Part shown: positions 36,351-45,664 of the stretch, piece by piece
Numbering within the stretch: position 1 is the stretch's first letter
Layout: the number at the start of each line of letters is the position of its first letter
Source of the DNA: Tenacibaculum sp.
GTDB taxonomy: Bacteria; Bacteroidota; Bacteroidia; Flavobacteriales; Flavobacteriaceae
Assembly (NCBI GenBank): GCA_020631475.1
Contig: JAHDHE010000005.1
Coordinates: 1-56,606, forward strand
Length of the DNA stretch: 56,606 bases
Direction: 5' to 3'
Translations under genes and position numbers: made by a program
Notes under the pieces: generated by a model
Seen by the model: the letters and a program-made list of their open reading frames with translations, nothing else
The model's database searches: none
What the model was told of the DNA's origin: nothing

Positions 36351-37552
36351 GCTTTTTCTTTTTTAACTATTTTAATTAAGAATAAAAGTGCTAGCATTCC
36401 AATAGCTGAAAGTATTACCATAATACTCCAAGTTGAATCAAATCCAATCTTATCAATCATTTGCATTCCTGAATTATGTCCGAAAATATGAGCTGCAGAA
36501 AATGCGATACTATAGTATGCCATATACTCACCTTGGTTGCCTCTTTTAGCTCTTTCCATAACAAAAGCATTCGAAAACGGAAATGCTATCATTTCTCCAA
36601 TAGTCATAAATAGCATCCCTACAATTAAAACACCTACCCATCCTGTAAGATTTAATACTAAAAAGCTAATACCTGTTAAAAGTAAACCCACAAACATTAA
36701 TTTTTCTTTTGAATACTTACTGTCTTCTAACCATTTAATCAATGGCATTTCTAATAAGAATATGATAAATCCGTTCATTCCCATAATTAAACCTATTTCT
36801 AATTCTGATAAATGATGTGCATCTTTATAGTATAAAGGAATTGTTGAGAAATATTGTAAAAACACAAATCCGAAAATAAACATTGCTACAAAAAACACCC
36901 AGAAAGCTTTATCTAAAAAAACAGAAACTGGGTTTTCAACTTTAACCTCATCTAAAGTTTTTGCTTTTTTAGGATTCAATACATTTATCAGTAAAACTGT
37001 TGCCAATATACAAGTAACACCATCTACCCAAAACAATCCATTATATCCTAATGAGGTAATAATAATACCTCCTACTGCGGGTCCTGCAGAAAAACCTAAG
37101 TTAATTGCTAAACGAATTAAAGTTACTGAACGCGTTTTATTTTCTGGTTTACTATAAGCACTTAAAGCTACGAACATTGCAGGTCTAAAAGTATCTGCTA
37201 CTAGCATTACTAAAAAAATACCAAGACAAAAACCTGTAAAAGTTGTTACGTATTGTAATGCGATAAATAATACTCCTGTTAAAAACAAACTTGTTTTCAT
37301 CACTTTATAGTATCCTATTTTATCCGTTAGCTTTCCTCCTAACCAAGAACCTAAAACCGAACCTAACCCGAAGCAAGTCATAATCCAACCTACGTCTTTT
37401 AACGTAAAGTTTAAACTTTTGGTTAAATACAATGATAAAAATGGAATTACCATTGTTCCAGCCCTATTAATTAATGTTATTAAAGACAACCACCAAACTT
37501 CATTAGAGAGTCCTTTAAAAGTGTTTAAATAATTTGAGTACAGTTTTTTCAT
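36347..37552 (-). CDS. MFS transporter
   Basis: 401 residues from the ATG at 37552; a longer frame to 37660 would cross the terminator hairpin. Twelve transmembrane helices with the MFS signature between helices 2 and 3 (GSWLGGKLTDKIGYYKVM). Of the drug:proton antiporter-like group; substrate unknown. The 5' leader contains a closed-stem structure and a terminator hairpin (37592-37718), suggesting attenuation. Coupled to the VOC-protein gene by ATGA overlap. Confidence 0.88.
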   Translation of the reverse strand: MKKLYSNYLNTFKGLSNEVWWLSLITLINRAGTMVIPFLSLYLTKSLNFTLKDVGWIMTCFGLGSVLGSWLGGKLTDKIGYYKVMKTSLFLTGVLFIALQYVTTFTGFCLGIFLVMLVADTFRPAMFVALSAYSKPENKTRSVTLIRLAINLGFSAGPAVGGIIITSLGYNGLFWVDGVTCILATVLLINVLNPKKAKTLDEVKVENPVSVFLDKAFWVFFVAMFIFGFVFLQYFSTIPLYYKDAHHLSELEIGLIMGMNGFIIFLLEMPLIKWLEDSKYSKEKLMFVGLLLTGISFLVLNLTGWVGVLIVGMLFMTIGEMIAFPFSNAFVMERAKRGNQGEYMAYYSIAFSAAHIFGHNSGMQMIDKIGFDSTWSIMVILSAIGMLALLFLIKIVKKEKA

Positions 37553-37591
37553 AGTTTTTAGGTTTAGTTGTTTTTGGTTTGATATAAAAAT

Positions 37592-37621
37592 AAAAAGTCC
37601 GACTGTGAAGTCGGACTTTTT
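37592..37621. terminator. Hairpin terminator or attenuator upstream of the MFS gene
   Basis: Arms AAAAAGTCCGACT (37592-37604) and AGTCGGACTTTTT (37609-37621), loop GTGA. On the minus strand it is followed by a T-rich tract and sits only 40 bases before the MFS ATG, far (over 200 bases) from the cyclase gene stop. Confidence 0.8.
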
Positions 37622-37653
37622 GCAATAGTTATATTTTATTTGAATATAATTAG

Positions 37654-37718
37654 AATACATATATAGCCCGATATCGATTATGTCTTACCACAGTCGATTT
37701 ACATTGCTTATATGTATT
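37654..37718 (-). ncRNA. Possible structured leader RNA of the MFS gene
   Basis: On the minus strand a 10-bp stem AATACATATA/TATATGTATT (37718-37709 with 37663-37654) encloses 45 bases with a second small stem (ATCGA/TCGAT). Within it CGACTGTG (37696-37689) is complementary to CACAGTCG (37607-37600) in the terminator loop and 3' arm, giving a possible anti-terminator. I do not recognise a known riboswitch class. The region 37722-37827 is AT-rich without a gene. Confidence 0.35.
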
Positions 37719-37827
37719 AAAAATTGTCATTTTTTTATTAATTGAAGCGTAAAAATATAAAAAAAAGAAATAGGTTTTACAAAAACAGTATTCAAAACCC
37801 TTTTTCATACTCATTCTAAATAAGTTA

Positions 37828-38577
37828 TTATAAAATTTCATATAGAATTGGCTTACTAGGTGTTGCATCATTCTCAAAAGGTGCTACCATTAGATTTAAA
37901 AAGCAAACTCCATCTTCTAGTTCATTAGGCACGTAAATAAACTCTGTGATTGTTGCATTAAAACGAATATCACCCGAGGTATTCCAAAATGCATTATGAG
38001 ATAATAATTTTCCTTCGTCTTTTTCTTTATCTACCGAAGGTAAATCAATTAATAAATGTTCAATATTAATTTCTCTTAAATAAATTGCCGCTTCTTCTAA
38101 TAGATAAGGTGGATTTGTATTTGAATACTGAGCATCTATTTTAGCATCAGAATTAGGTATTGTTCTAATAACAATAGCTTCTCTTTTTATATCAGCTAAA
38201 ACTATTTGTAATTGCTTTTTTGTAATTACAAAATCTCCATTTTCTATTTCTTCAGGAGTTATTGTTACTACTTCAGCTAAAAAGAAAAATTGCTTCAAAT
38301 TTTGATTGATAGAATAAACTTCTTTAGTGATATGACCAACACATTCGGTATGCGTTATATGTGCGTGTGGATTGAAATGTATATTATTAAAATTCACGTC
38401 AGCTCCTTTAGCTACACTACCAACCCAATCTCCAGATTTAACAGCTTCAATTTTTGGAGCATCTAAATACCAAGCATTCACGTTTTGCTTAGATATATCA
38501 ATAGGAATAGAAATATCAATGGGTTTTGATAAATCTATTTTATATTTTTTTGAATTATGTTTTATTTCTGCAATCAT
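37828..38577 (-). CDS. Cyclase family protein (kynurenine-formamidase-like)
   Basis: 249 residues of the PF04199-type metal hydrolase fold: PIDISIPI near the N-terminus, NPHAHITHTECVGH (about 68-81) as the metal motif, with Glu where many members have Asp, and HLLIDLPSVD plus HNAFWN later. Members hydrolyse formyl-kynurenine, isatin or related amides. The substrate here is unknown. Ends about 200 bases before the MFS leader. The start is 10 bases after the hemW stop, so it may be co-transcribed with hemW. Confidence 0.82.
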   Translation of the reverse strand: MIAEIKHNSKKYKIDLSKPIDISIPIDISKQNVNAWYLDAPKIEAVKSGDWVGSVAKGADVNFNNIHFNPHAHITHTECVGHITKEVYSINQNLKQFFFLAEVVTITPEEIENGDFVITKKQLQIVLADIKREAIVIRTIPNSDAKIDAQYSNTNPPYLLEEAAIYLREINIEHLLIDLPSVDKEKDEGKLLSHNAFWNTSGDIRFNATITEFIYVPNELEDGVCFLNLMVAPFENDATPSKPILYEIL

Positions 38578-38587
38578 AATTATATTC

Positions 38588-39775
38588 TTAAATAATAAAC
38601 AATTCTGATGCTAAACCGTCTGCTAAAAACTTTCCTTTTGGAGTTGTTTTTAACACTCTATCGTCAATACGAAGAGGTAACGAAGTAATCTCTTTTTCAC
38701 CTACAGATTGCATCGTTTCTCTCGCAATGACAAGTAAACCTTGATCTATAAATTTCTTTGATGAAATTAATAATTGTTCTTTAAAATTTTTATCTACTTT
38801 ATTTAATGACACTCCCCAAATAGTTCGTAATCCTGTCATTAAATATTCATTAAACTGATCTTCTTTTGAGAGTTTTTCTACCTCATTCGGAAGATTCCCT
38901 GATTGAAGTTCTTTTATATATTTTGTGTTATTCGAAACATTCCAACTACGATGTGTTGTATTAAACGAATGCGCCGACGGACCAATACCTATATATTTTT
39001 TTCCTTGCCAATAACTCGTGTTATGTTTCGAAAAATAATTAGGCTTTCCAAAATTTGATATTTCATAATGCACAAATCCGTTTTTAGCTGTTTGTTCTAC
39101 TAAAATATCAAAATGCTCTTTTGCTTCGGTTTCATCTGGTGACGGATATTTTCCGTTTTTTACAAAACTATCTAACACCGTTTTTGGTTCAACCGTTAAT
39201 GCGTAGCTGGATATGTGATTGATTCCGAAATCGAACGCAATTTGTAGATTTTCTTTCCAACGTTCGTTACTCATATTCGGAACTCCGTAAATTAAATCAA
39301 TCGTAATATTATCAAAATGGCGAGTCGCTATAGACAAACATTCTTTAGCTTCTTTTGAATTGTGTACACGATTCATACTTTTTAAATCTTCTTCAAAAAA
39401 AGATTGTACTCCGATACTTAATCTATTTATTCCTGCTAACTTATATTCTTCAAAAATAGTTCTCGACTGCGCTCGAACAGACAAATCATCAGGATTCGCT
39501 TCTAAAGTAATCTCAGGGTTATCTATTACTTTATAATTTTGATGAATAGCCTTTAGTAAAATTTCTATTTCTTCTTTTGATAATAAACTTGGTGTTCCAC
39601 CACCAAAATAAATGGTTTCTATGGTTTCGTTTTGTAATTCTTCTTTTCTAATTTCAAGCTCTTTTAGCATGCATAAAACTAACTCATCTTTCTTTTTTAA
39701 AGAAGTAGAAAAATGGAAATCGCAATAGTAACATGCTTGTTTACAGAATGGGATATGTAGATAGATTCCTGCCAT
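38588..39775 (-). CDS. hemW: HemW-like radical SAM heme chaperone
   Basis: 395 residues. Radical-SAM motif in IPFCKQACYYCDFHFS (about 8-23), IYFGGGTPSLL, LTVEPKT and the HemW-type HNTSYWQG, plus a C-terminal HemN_C domain. It lacks the extra N-terminal region of true HemN, so it fits the heme-chaperone HemW and not coproporphyrinogen oxidase. Codons for LSIATRHFD (about 149-157) contain a stretch closely matching the palindrome after groEL. Confidence 0.92.
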   Translation of the reverse strand: MAGIYLHIPFCKQACYYCDFHFSTSLKKKDELVLCMLKELEIRKEELQNETIETIYFGGGTPSLLSKEEIEILLKAIHQNYKVIDNPEITLEANPDDLSVRAQSRTIFEEYKLAGINRLSIGVQSFFEEDLKSMNRVHNSKEAKECLSIATRHFDNITIDLIYGVPNMSNERWKENLQIAFDFGINHISSYALTVEPKTVLDSFVKNGKYPSPDETEAKEHFDILVEQTAKNGFVHYEISNFGKPNYFSKHNTSYWQGKKYIGIGPSAHSFNTTHRSWNVSNNTKYIKELQSGNLPNEVEKLSKEDQFNEYLMTGLRTIWGVSLNKVDKNFKEQLLISSKKFIDQGLLVIARETMQSVGEKEITSLPLRIDDRVLKTTPKGKFLADGLASELFII

Positions 39776-39854
39776 TTGATAAATATATCAATTTGAAAAT
39801 TTAAAATGTATCAATTATAACTTTACTGTATTGTTATAGTACTTCATTTATACA

Positions 39855-40409
39855 TTATTTCTTTACTCTTTTCTCATTCTGTTTTACAAATGCTGCCCAA
39901 CCTGTGTAATTCTTTCCTCCTACTTTGGTTCCTGAGTTATAATGATGACAAACCGCTGCTGCTAATCCATCTGTAGCATCTAAATTTTTGGGTAGCGTTT
40001 TTAAATTCAATAAAGACTTTAGCATCATAGCAACTTGTTCTTTACTCGATTTTCCGTTACCTGTAATTGCCATTTTTATCTTAAGAGGTGCGTATTCTGT
40101 TACTGGTATTTGTCTCGACAAACCTGCTGCCATTGCAACTCCTTGTGCACGTCCTAATTTTAACATCGATTGGACATTTTTACCAAAAAAAGGAGCTTCT
40201 AACGCAATTTCATCAGGGTGATATGTATCAATCAATTCAATAGTTCTCTCAAAAATTAATTTCAACTTTAAATAATGGTCGTCATATTTTTTTAATATAA
40301 GTTCATTCATTTGAACAAACTCCATTTTTTTTCCAATAACCTTTATAATTCCAAAACCCATGATACTTGTACCTGGATCTATACCTAATATGATTTTTTC
40401 TGTCTTCAA
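39855..40409 (-). CDS. ruvC: Holliday junction resolvase RuvC
   Basis: 184 residues, full length: GIDPGTSIMGFGII (first catalytic Asp), LEAPFFGKNVQSMLKLGRAQGVAMAAG (catalytic Glu) and DATDGLAAAVCHHY (last Asp pair). Cuts Holliday junctions together with RuvAB. Divergent from the Bax-inhibitor-1-like gene, with a small palindrome at 40416-40430 between the two starts. Confidence 0.96.
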   Translation of the reverse strand: MKTEKIILGIDPGTSIMGFGIIKVIGKKMEFVQMNELILKKYDDHYLKLKLIFERTIELIDTYHPDEIALEAPFFGKNVQSMLKLGRAQGVAMAAGLSRQIPVTEYAPLKIKMAITGNGKSSKEQVAMMLKSLLNLKTLPKNLDATDGLAAAVCHHYNSGTKVGGKNYTGWAAFVKQNEKRVKK

Positions 40410-40415
40410 ATTTTA

Positions 40416-40430
40416 TTGTACTTTGTACAA
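40416..40430. promoter_or_regulatory. Palindrome in the ruvC / BI-1 divergent promoter region
   Basis: TTGTAC-TTT-GTACAA, a perfect 6-3-6 inverted repeat seven bases upstream of the ruvC start. It includes TACTTTG, close to a -7 element for the plus strand. Possible operator; no regulator can be named. Confidence 0.35.
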
Positions 40431-40457
40431 ACACAAAACTAATCAATTAAATCGTTT

Positions 40458-41114
40458 ATGAGTGTATTTGGCTTGCGAACATCTAATCCGGCATTTAATG
40501 GGTATTTCTGGAAAAAATCTCGCAGCTACTCAAAAGCTAAAATGTCTGTTAGCGGTATTATTATCAAGTCGCTTTTAATGCTTTGCTTAGTTACATCGAC
40601 AGCGACTTATACTTGGCATTTGTTTTTTAATGGAGTAAATACTAAATGGTATACAGCTATAGGAATGTTTATCGCTATTTTTTGTAGTTTATTTATTTCT
40701 TTTAAACACGATTCAGCAAAATATTTACTCCCAATTTACGCCTTAGCAAAAGGCTTTTTCTTAGGAGGAATTAGCGCTATTGCTCATAACCGTTTTCCGA
40801 ACTTACCTTTTCAAGCAATTGGAGTTACAATAGTTACTTTTTTTGTAATGTTTACGCTATACAAATGGAAACTAATTAGAGTTACTAAACAGTTTAAAGC
40901 TATAATTATTACCGCTACTGTAAGTATTTTTATGTTCTATTTTATTGGATGGATTTTATGGTTTTTAAAAATTGACGTCCCGTATTTATGGGGAACATCT
41001 TGGTTTGCAATAGGATTTAATGTAATTGCAGCAATCGTAGCTTCTTTTAGTTTACTTCTCGATTTTTATTATATTGATAAACAAGTTGGTCGTTACCCAA
41101 AAGAACGTGAATAG
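40458..41114 (+). CDS. Bax inhibitor-1 (YccA) family membrane protein, interrupted by an amber stop
   Basis: 218 residues to a TAG at 41112-41114. Six transmembrane helices are present (from about residue 30 to 205) with the family-like YLLPIYALAKGFFLGGISAI. BI-1 proteins normally end with a further hydrophobic segment of the form WGLLVTLxWLYxExLRL, and here exactly that sequence continues in the same frame immediately after the TAG (41115-41187). The N-terminal part may still be made as a shortened membrane protein. Function of the bacterial family: stress-related, possible ion or calcium leak. Confidence 0.8.
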   Translation: MSVFGLRTSNPAFNGYFWKKSRSYSKAKMSVSGIIIKSLLMLCLVTSTATYTWHLFFNGVNTKWYTAIGMFIAIFCSLFISFKHDSAKYLLPIYALAKGFFLGGISAIAHNRFPNLPFQAIGVTIVTFFVMFTLYKWKLIRVTKQFKAIIITATVSIFMFYFIGWILWFLKIDVPYLWGTSWFAIGFNVIAAIVASFSLLLDFYYIDKQVGRYPKERE

Positions 41115-41187
41115 TTAGCCACTTGGGGATTACTAATCACCTTAATTTGGCTTTATGTTGAAGTGCTAAGGTTGATGAAAAAATTGG
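41115..41187 (+). pseudogene. Detached C-terminal end of the BI-1 gene
   Basis: In the same frame as the preceding gene, the codons after TAG read LATWGLLITLIWLYVEVLRL then MKKLAI, the conserved last segment of this family. The frame stays open to 41372 but beyond about 41187 it is antisense to the adenine deaminase gene and looks non-coding. A single TGG to TAG change would explain it. Confidence 0.6.
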
Positions 41188-41260
41188 CTATAGGTTTTAA
41201 TCGTAGGGCGGTAGCTAAACTTTCACTTTGTATGGGTTATCTATTTCTCGGAATGACATT

Positions 41261-42883
41261 CTACTTAATTTCTAACGAAGTAAATTTAAATGTATTTCCA
41301 TCGAATAATCCTTTATCAGATAATTTTAACGACGGAATTACCAATAATGCCATAAAAGACAACGTCATATAAGGAGCTCTTAATGTACTTCCCATATCCT
41401 TAGCCTTTTTATCTAATTCAGCATAGGCTTTACCAATTTCTTCAGCAGGTTTATCAGACATAATTCCCGCTACCGGTAATGAAACTATTTTTTCTTCTGA
41501 ATCTGAAACTGCACAAACTCCCCCTTTGTTTTCTATCAATAAGTTTACTGCTTTGCAAATAGCTTCGTCTGAAACTCCAACTGCAATAATATTATGAGAG
41601 TCATGACCAACAGAACTTGCGATTGCACCTTCTTTTAATCCGAAGTTTTTAATAAATGCTATTGATGGTTCTGCGTTTTTATAACGGTTTACTACCGTCA
41701 TTTTTAACACATCGTTTTCAGTATTCGAAACTAAATTTCCATCTTTAATTAAAGAATCAACTTCAATTTCGTTTGTTACTAACTCGCCATCTAATGCTTC
41801 AATAACTCTTATTTTATCTGAAGCTGAATGAAACTCAAAATCTGCTACTTGTTTTTTATCGGTATCAAAATTATTCAATACTTCAAAATCTACATGTTTT
41901 ACAAACGGTTTTCCTTTTTCAGCAACTAACTCTCCGTTTATATAGGTTTGTAAAACGTTGAATTTTTCTAAATCTTCTACTACAATAAAATCTGCCTCAT
42001 CGCCTTCTTTTAATAATCCCACATCTAAATTATAATGTTTTACGGGATTTATACAAGCTGCTTTTAATACTTTAAAAACATCAATTCCTTTCGCTATTGC
42101 TCTTTCACATAACTGATTTAAATGACCTACTAATAAATCGTCTGGATGTTTATCATCAGAGCAAAACATCATATTTTCGTAATGCTCAGGTAGTAAATCG
42201 ATTAAAGCTTCGAAGTTTTTAGCAGCACTTCCTTCACGAATAATCACTTTCATTCCTTTTTGAAGTTTCTCTAAAGCTTCTTCATACGTAAAACACTCAT
42301 GATCGGTGTAAATACCTGCTGCAATATATTTATCTAAGTCTTCCCCTCTAACTCCAGGAGCATGTCCATCTACAGGTTTGTTGTAATGTTTAGCCCAAGC
42401 TATTTTTTTTAATACTTCTTCATCTTGATAAATAACCCCTGGGTAATTCATCATTTCTGCTAGATATTTGATATCTGGATTTTCCATCATCTTCTTAATA
42501 TCTTCAGAATCGATTACTGCTCCTGCACTTTCAAAAGAAGTTGCAGGTACGCAAGAAGGTGCTCCAAAATTAAATTTTAACGGAACTTTTTTTCCGTTTT
42601 CAATCATAAACTCTACTCCTTTCACTCCTAATACATTTGCTATTTCATGTGGATCAGAAACCGTAGCAACTGTACCATGTGTTACTGCTATTTTAGCAAA
42701 CTCTGATGGTACTAACATAGAACTCTCTATATGAATATGAGCGTCTACAAAACCTGGTAAAATATAATTTTCTATAGTATGATTAGTTTCTCTAATGGCT
42801 TTTATTTTTCCGTTTTCAACTTCAACTTCACCTTTATAGATTCTTTTATTCTCTATATCAACTATATTTCCTTGTACAATCAT
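41261..42883 (-). CDS. ade: Adenine deaminase
   Basis: 540 residues of amidohydrolase fold: [16 protein letters not shown] (about 45-60, metal His pair), [38 protein letters not shown] (metal Asp) and the C-terminal domain with [14 protein letters not shown]. Converts adenine to hypoxanthine for purine salvage. Full length. Monocistronic, convergent with the interrupted BI-1 gene. Confidence 0.95.
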   Translation of the reverse strand: MIVQGNIVDIENKRIYKGEVEVENGKIKAIRETNHTIENYILPGFVDAHIHIESSMLVPSEFAKIAVTHGTVATVSDPHEIANVLGVKGVEFMIENGKKVPLKFNFGAPSCVPATSFESAGAVIDSEDIKKMMENPDIKYLAEMMNYPGVIYQDEEVLKKIAWAKHYNKPVDGHAPGVRGEDLDKYIAAGIYTDHECFTYEEALEKLQKGMKVIIREGSAAKNFEALIDLLPEHYENMMFCSDDKHPDDLLVGHLNQLCERAIAKGIDVFKVLKAACINPVKHYNLDVGLLKEGDEADFIVVEDLEKFNVLQTYINGELVAEKGKPFVKHVDFEVLNNFDTDKKQVADFEFHSASDKIRVIEALDGELVTNEIEVDSLIKDGNLVSNTENDVLKMTVVNRYKNAEPSIAFIKNFGLKEGAIASSVGHDSHNIIAVGVSDEAICKAVNLLIENKGGVCAVSDSEEKIVSLPVAGIMSDKPAEEIGKAYAELDKKAKDMGSTLRAPYMTLSFMALLVIPSLKLSDKGLFDGNTFKFTSLEIK

Positions 42884-42930
42884 TGTTTATTTTTTATTGG
42901 ACTACAAAAATAGGCAGTATTTCTACATAA

Positions 42931-42953
42931 AAAAAGCATCCTAAAAAGGATAC
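42931..42953 (-). terminator. Terminator after the META-domain gene
   Basis: On the minus strand GTATCC and GGATGC (42953-42948 and 42941-42936) pair with one G-U, followed by seven Ts. It lies about 24 bases beyond the META gene stop. Confidence 0.65.
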
Positions 42954-42976
42954 TCAACTATTTATTTAAAACAGAG

Positions 42977-43432
42977 TTACATAGGTTTAAATTGATCTGA
43001 TATATCAATAAATACTAAATAATCATTTTCAGAAAAATATAAATGTAACTTATTTCCTTTAAATTCTTTTTTTATCACTTTTTTTAATGAAGATAAATAA
43101 ACATCTTCTTGTTTCATTACATTATCAACGCACATTGCCATTGTAGACCCTATTTCTCCAATAACAATTTTCATTGAGTTTTTATGTTCTGTAAATTTCC
43201 CTGAATATGTATTACAACCTCCACTACCACCAAAATTTCCTTCGCTATTAAAATGTAAATCTAAATATGAGTTTTTTACTGGCTTTATAAACTCGCCCTT
43301 TACCAGTTTACCTATGTAAGCCCAATGTAATTTATTTGTTGATGCTTTAATATTTTTTTTATTTGAAGAGTTACAACCTATAGTTACAACCAATAAAGAT
43401 AGTACAACAGTAAGTTTTATTAATTTATTCAT
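42977..43432 (-). CDS. META-domain lipoprotein
   Basis: 151 residues from the ATG at 43432; the longer frame to 43480 would run through the pckA terminator. The lipoprotein signal is MNKLIKLTVVLSLLVVTIGC (Cys 20). The META/HslJ domain follows: WAYIGKLVKGE, SEGNFGGSGGCNTYSGKF, GSTMAMCVDNVMKQEDVYLSSL and YLVFI. Members are heat-inducible envelope proteins of unknown biochemical role. Single-gene unit with its own terminator. Confidence 0.85.
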   Translation of the reverse strand: MNKLIKLTVVLSLLVVTIGCNSSNKKNIKASTNKLHWAYIGKLVKGEFIKPVKNSYLDLHFNSEGNFGGSGGCNTYSGKFTEHKNSMKIVIGEIGSTMAMCVDNVMKQEDVYLSSLKKVIKKEFKGNKLHLYFSENDYLVFIDISDQFKPM

Positions 43433-43470
43433 TGTTATATTTTTCATTAACACAGTCAAAATTAGTGCCA

Positions 43471-43498
43471 AAAAAAGCATCCTTTCGGATGCTTTTTT
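43471..43498. terminator. pckA terminator
   Basis: Arms AAAAAAGCATCC (43471-43482) and GGATGCTTTTTT (43487-43498), loop TTTC, directly after the pckA stop on the minus strand. Confidence 0.9.
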
Positions 43499-43504
43499 AA
43501 CTAT

Positions 43505-45118
43505 TTATTTTTCAACATTTGGTGGACCACCTGCTAAAATTTCTTCATTCGCATATTCTTCAAACTGCTTAAAGTTTTCTTTAAACGAATCTGCTAATTT
43601 ATGTGCTGTTTTATAATACTCTTCATCATTATTCCAAGCTTGACGCTGACTTAATAGTTCAGAAGGTACTCCAGGACATTGTCTTGGTTGTGCTAATCCG
43701 AATACTGAATGTATATGGTAATTTTCTGAAGTTATTTCTTCTGGTAAACCTCCATTTAGTGCTGCATTAATCATAGCACGTGTGTACTTTAACTTCATTC
43801 TGTCACCAACACCATAAGGTCCTGCAAACCACCCAGTGTTTACTAACCATACGTTTACTCCAGTTTCTTTCATCTTCTCACTTAACATTTCTGCATAACG
43901 TGTTGGATGTAATGGCATAAACGGTGCTCCGAAACAAGCTGAGAAACTTGGTAATGGCTCAGTAACTCCTGCCTCGGTACCTGCTACTTTAGCTGTATAT
44001 CCTGAAATAAAGTGGTAAGCTGCTTGCCCTGGTGTTAACCTTGAGATTGGAGGCAATACTCCAAATGCATCAGCAGTTAAGAAAAAAATGTTTTTAGGAT
44101 TTTTTCCTATTGATGGTTTTTTAATATTATCAATATGATAAATAGGATAACTTACACGTGTATTTTGTGTAATTGATGTGTCGTGAAAATCTACTTTCCC
44201 TTCAGCATCTGTTACAATATTTTCAAGAATTGCTCCTCTTTTTATGGCCGCATAAATTTCTGGTTCTTTTTCTTGAGAAAGGTCTATTACTTTAGCGTAA
44301 CATCCTCCTTCAAAATTAAAAACTGTGTTTTCTGAAGTCCAACCGTGCTCGTCATCTCCAATTAAACTACGGTTAGGGTCTGTAGATAATGTTGTTTTAC
44401 CTGTACCAGATAATCCAAAGAAAATAGCAGTATCATCATCTTTACCAACGTTTGCAGAACAGTGCATTGGTAACGTGTTTTTAAATACTGGTAAAATAAA
44501 GTTTAATGCAGAAAAAATTCCTTTTTTAATTTCACCAGTATAACCAGTTCCACCAATTAAAGCAATTTTTTTACCGAAGTTTAAAATGGCAAAATTATGC
44601 TGACGTGTTCCGTCAACCTCAGGATCAGCCATAAAACCTGGTGCATTAATTACAGTCCATTCTGGAAAAAAACTTTTTAATTCTTCAGCAGTTGGGCGTA
44701 AAAACATGTTATAAGCAAACATGTTACTCCACGGATATTCGTTTACTACTCTAATATTTAATTTATAGTCTTCATCTGCACATGCATAACTATCACGTAC
44801 AAAAACTTCTTTGTTAGAAAGGTAGTTTGTTACCTTATCATATAACTTGTCAAATTTATCTGAATCGAACGGTATGTTGATATCGCCCCACCATATTTCA
44901 TCTTTTGTTATATCGTCTTTAACAATAAAACGATCCATAGGAGAGCGCCCTGTGAATTCACCTGTTTTAACAGCTAATGCTCCAAAACTAGTGTTTTCTC
45001 CTTGTTCTTTTTCAATTGTAGTGTCGTGTAACTCGTCTGAAGTCAACTGATAACGAATCGTAGCATCCTTAATTCCTAAGTTATCTAACGATATCGTTTT
45101 CGTATCAAGATTTGTCAT
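43505..45118 (-). CDS. pckA: Phosphoenolpyruvate carboxykinase (ATP)
   Basis: 537 residues, full length. GRSPMDRFIV, PMHCSANVG, FFGLSGTGKTTLSTDPNR (kinase-1a P-loop), LIGDDEHGW (metal-binding kinase-2 motif), FEGGCYAK and RVSYPIYHIDN. Catalyses oxaloacetate plus ATP to PEP, CO2 and ADP, the first committed step of gluconeogenesis. It is preceded by a -7-like TATTTTTG (minus strand, 45158-45151) and ends at a strong hairpin, so it is monocistronic. Confidence 0.97.
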   Translation of the reverse strand: MTNLDTKTISLDNLGIKDATIRYQLTSDELHDTTIEKEQGENTSFGALAVKTGEFTGRSPMDRFIVKDDITKDEIWWGDINIPFDSDKFDKLYDKVTNYLSNKEVFVRDSYACADEDYKLNIRVVNEYPWSNMFAYNMFLRPTAEELKSFFPEWTVINAPGFMADPEVDGTRQHNFAILNFGKKIALIGGTGYTGEIKKGIFSALNFILPVFKNTLPMHCSANVGKDDDTAIFFGLSGTGKTTLSTDPNRSLIGDDEHGWTSENTVFNFEGGCYAKVIDLSQEKEPEIYAAIKRGAILENIVTDAEGKVDFHDTSITQNTRVSYPIYHIDNIKKPSIGKNPKNIFFLTADAFGVLPPISRLTPGQAAYHFISGYTAKVAGTEAGVTEPLPSFSACFGAPFMPLHPTRYAEMLSEKMKETGVNVWLVNTGWFAGPYGVGDRMKLKYTRAMINAALNGGLPEEITSENYHIHSVFGLAQPRQCPGVPSELLSQRQAWNNDEEYYKTAHKLADSFKENFKQFEEYANEEILAGGPPNVEK

Positions 45119-45150
45119 CTTAAATTTTTTTAGTTGTGTTTATGTTTTGA

Positions 45151-45158
45151 CAAAAATA
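45151..45158 (-). promoter_or_regulatory. Probable pckA -7 promoter element
   Basis: TATTTTTG on the minus strand, matching TAnnTTTG, 33 bases upstream of the pckA ATG. A clear -33 TTTG is not obvious. Confidence 0.5.
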
Positions 45159-45198
45159 GTTCTTTTTGATTAAACTCATTAACCATTGAAAAATTTTA

Positions 45199-45585
45199 TC
45201 AACTATTCTTTTTTAATAACTTTTTTATAAATTGACAACTCATCAAACTCCAACCTATAATTAATAGCACACCTCCTAAAGGAGTTATAAACCAAATTAA
45301 TTTTGCCGACACATCTAATAAGTACATTGCATAAATTGACCCAGAGAATAATAAAACTCCGGCAATTAAAAACCAACTAATACTATTTTTTTGCTTGCTA
45401 CTAAACTCTTTGTATGTATTCACAAAAAGGAGTAATAAAACGTGTAAAAACTGATATCTCACAGCTGTTTCAAAACTTTGTAAAGCCTCAGGAGATAATT
45501 TTGTTTTTAAAGCATGCGCTCCGAAAGCTCCTAAAATAACAGCGGTGATTCCTAATAAAGATGTTATTGTTAAATTTTTATACAT
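45199..45585 (-). CDS. DUF423 family membrane protein
   Basis: 128 residues, four transmembrane helices. The N-terminal signature GITAVILGAFGAHALK with SFETAVRYQFLHVLLLLFV and the closing FITPLGGVLLIIGWSLM are diagnostic of DUF423 (YgdD-like) proteins. Function unknown. Monocistronic or co-read into pckA; the 80-base gap to pckA carries the pckA promoter. Confidence 0.9.
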   Translation of the reverse strand: MYKNLTITSLLGITAVILGAFGAHALKTKLSPEALQSFETAVRYQFLHVLLLLFVNTYKEFSSKQKNSISWFLIAGVLLFSGSIYAMYLLDVSAKLIWFITPLGGVLLIIGWSLMSCQFIKKLLKKNS

Positions 45586-45664
45586 TATATCTATTTTTGT
45601 TTAATTTTAAACTTTTTTAGCGATATTGTCGCCTCAAATTTTAGACCACTAAAGTACATATATA

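Noticed and set aside
37650-37877. 75-codon leftward frame overlapping the cyclase start region and the MFS leader
   Set aside because: Overlaps the end of the cyclase gene in another frame, is Phe/Tyr/Cys-rich like AT-rich noise, and overlies the leader hairpin.
42977-43480. Longer start for the META-domain protein at 43480
   Set aside because: Would place the start inside the pckA terminator and 16 residues before a complete lipoprotein signal.
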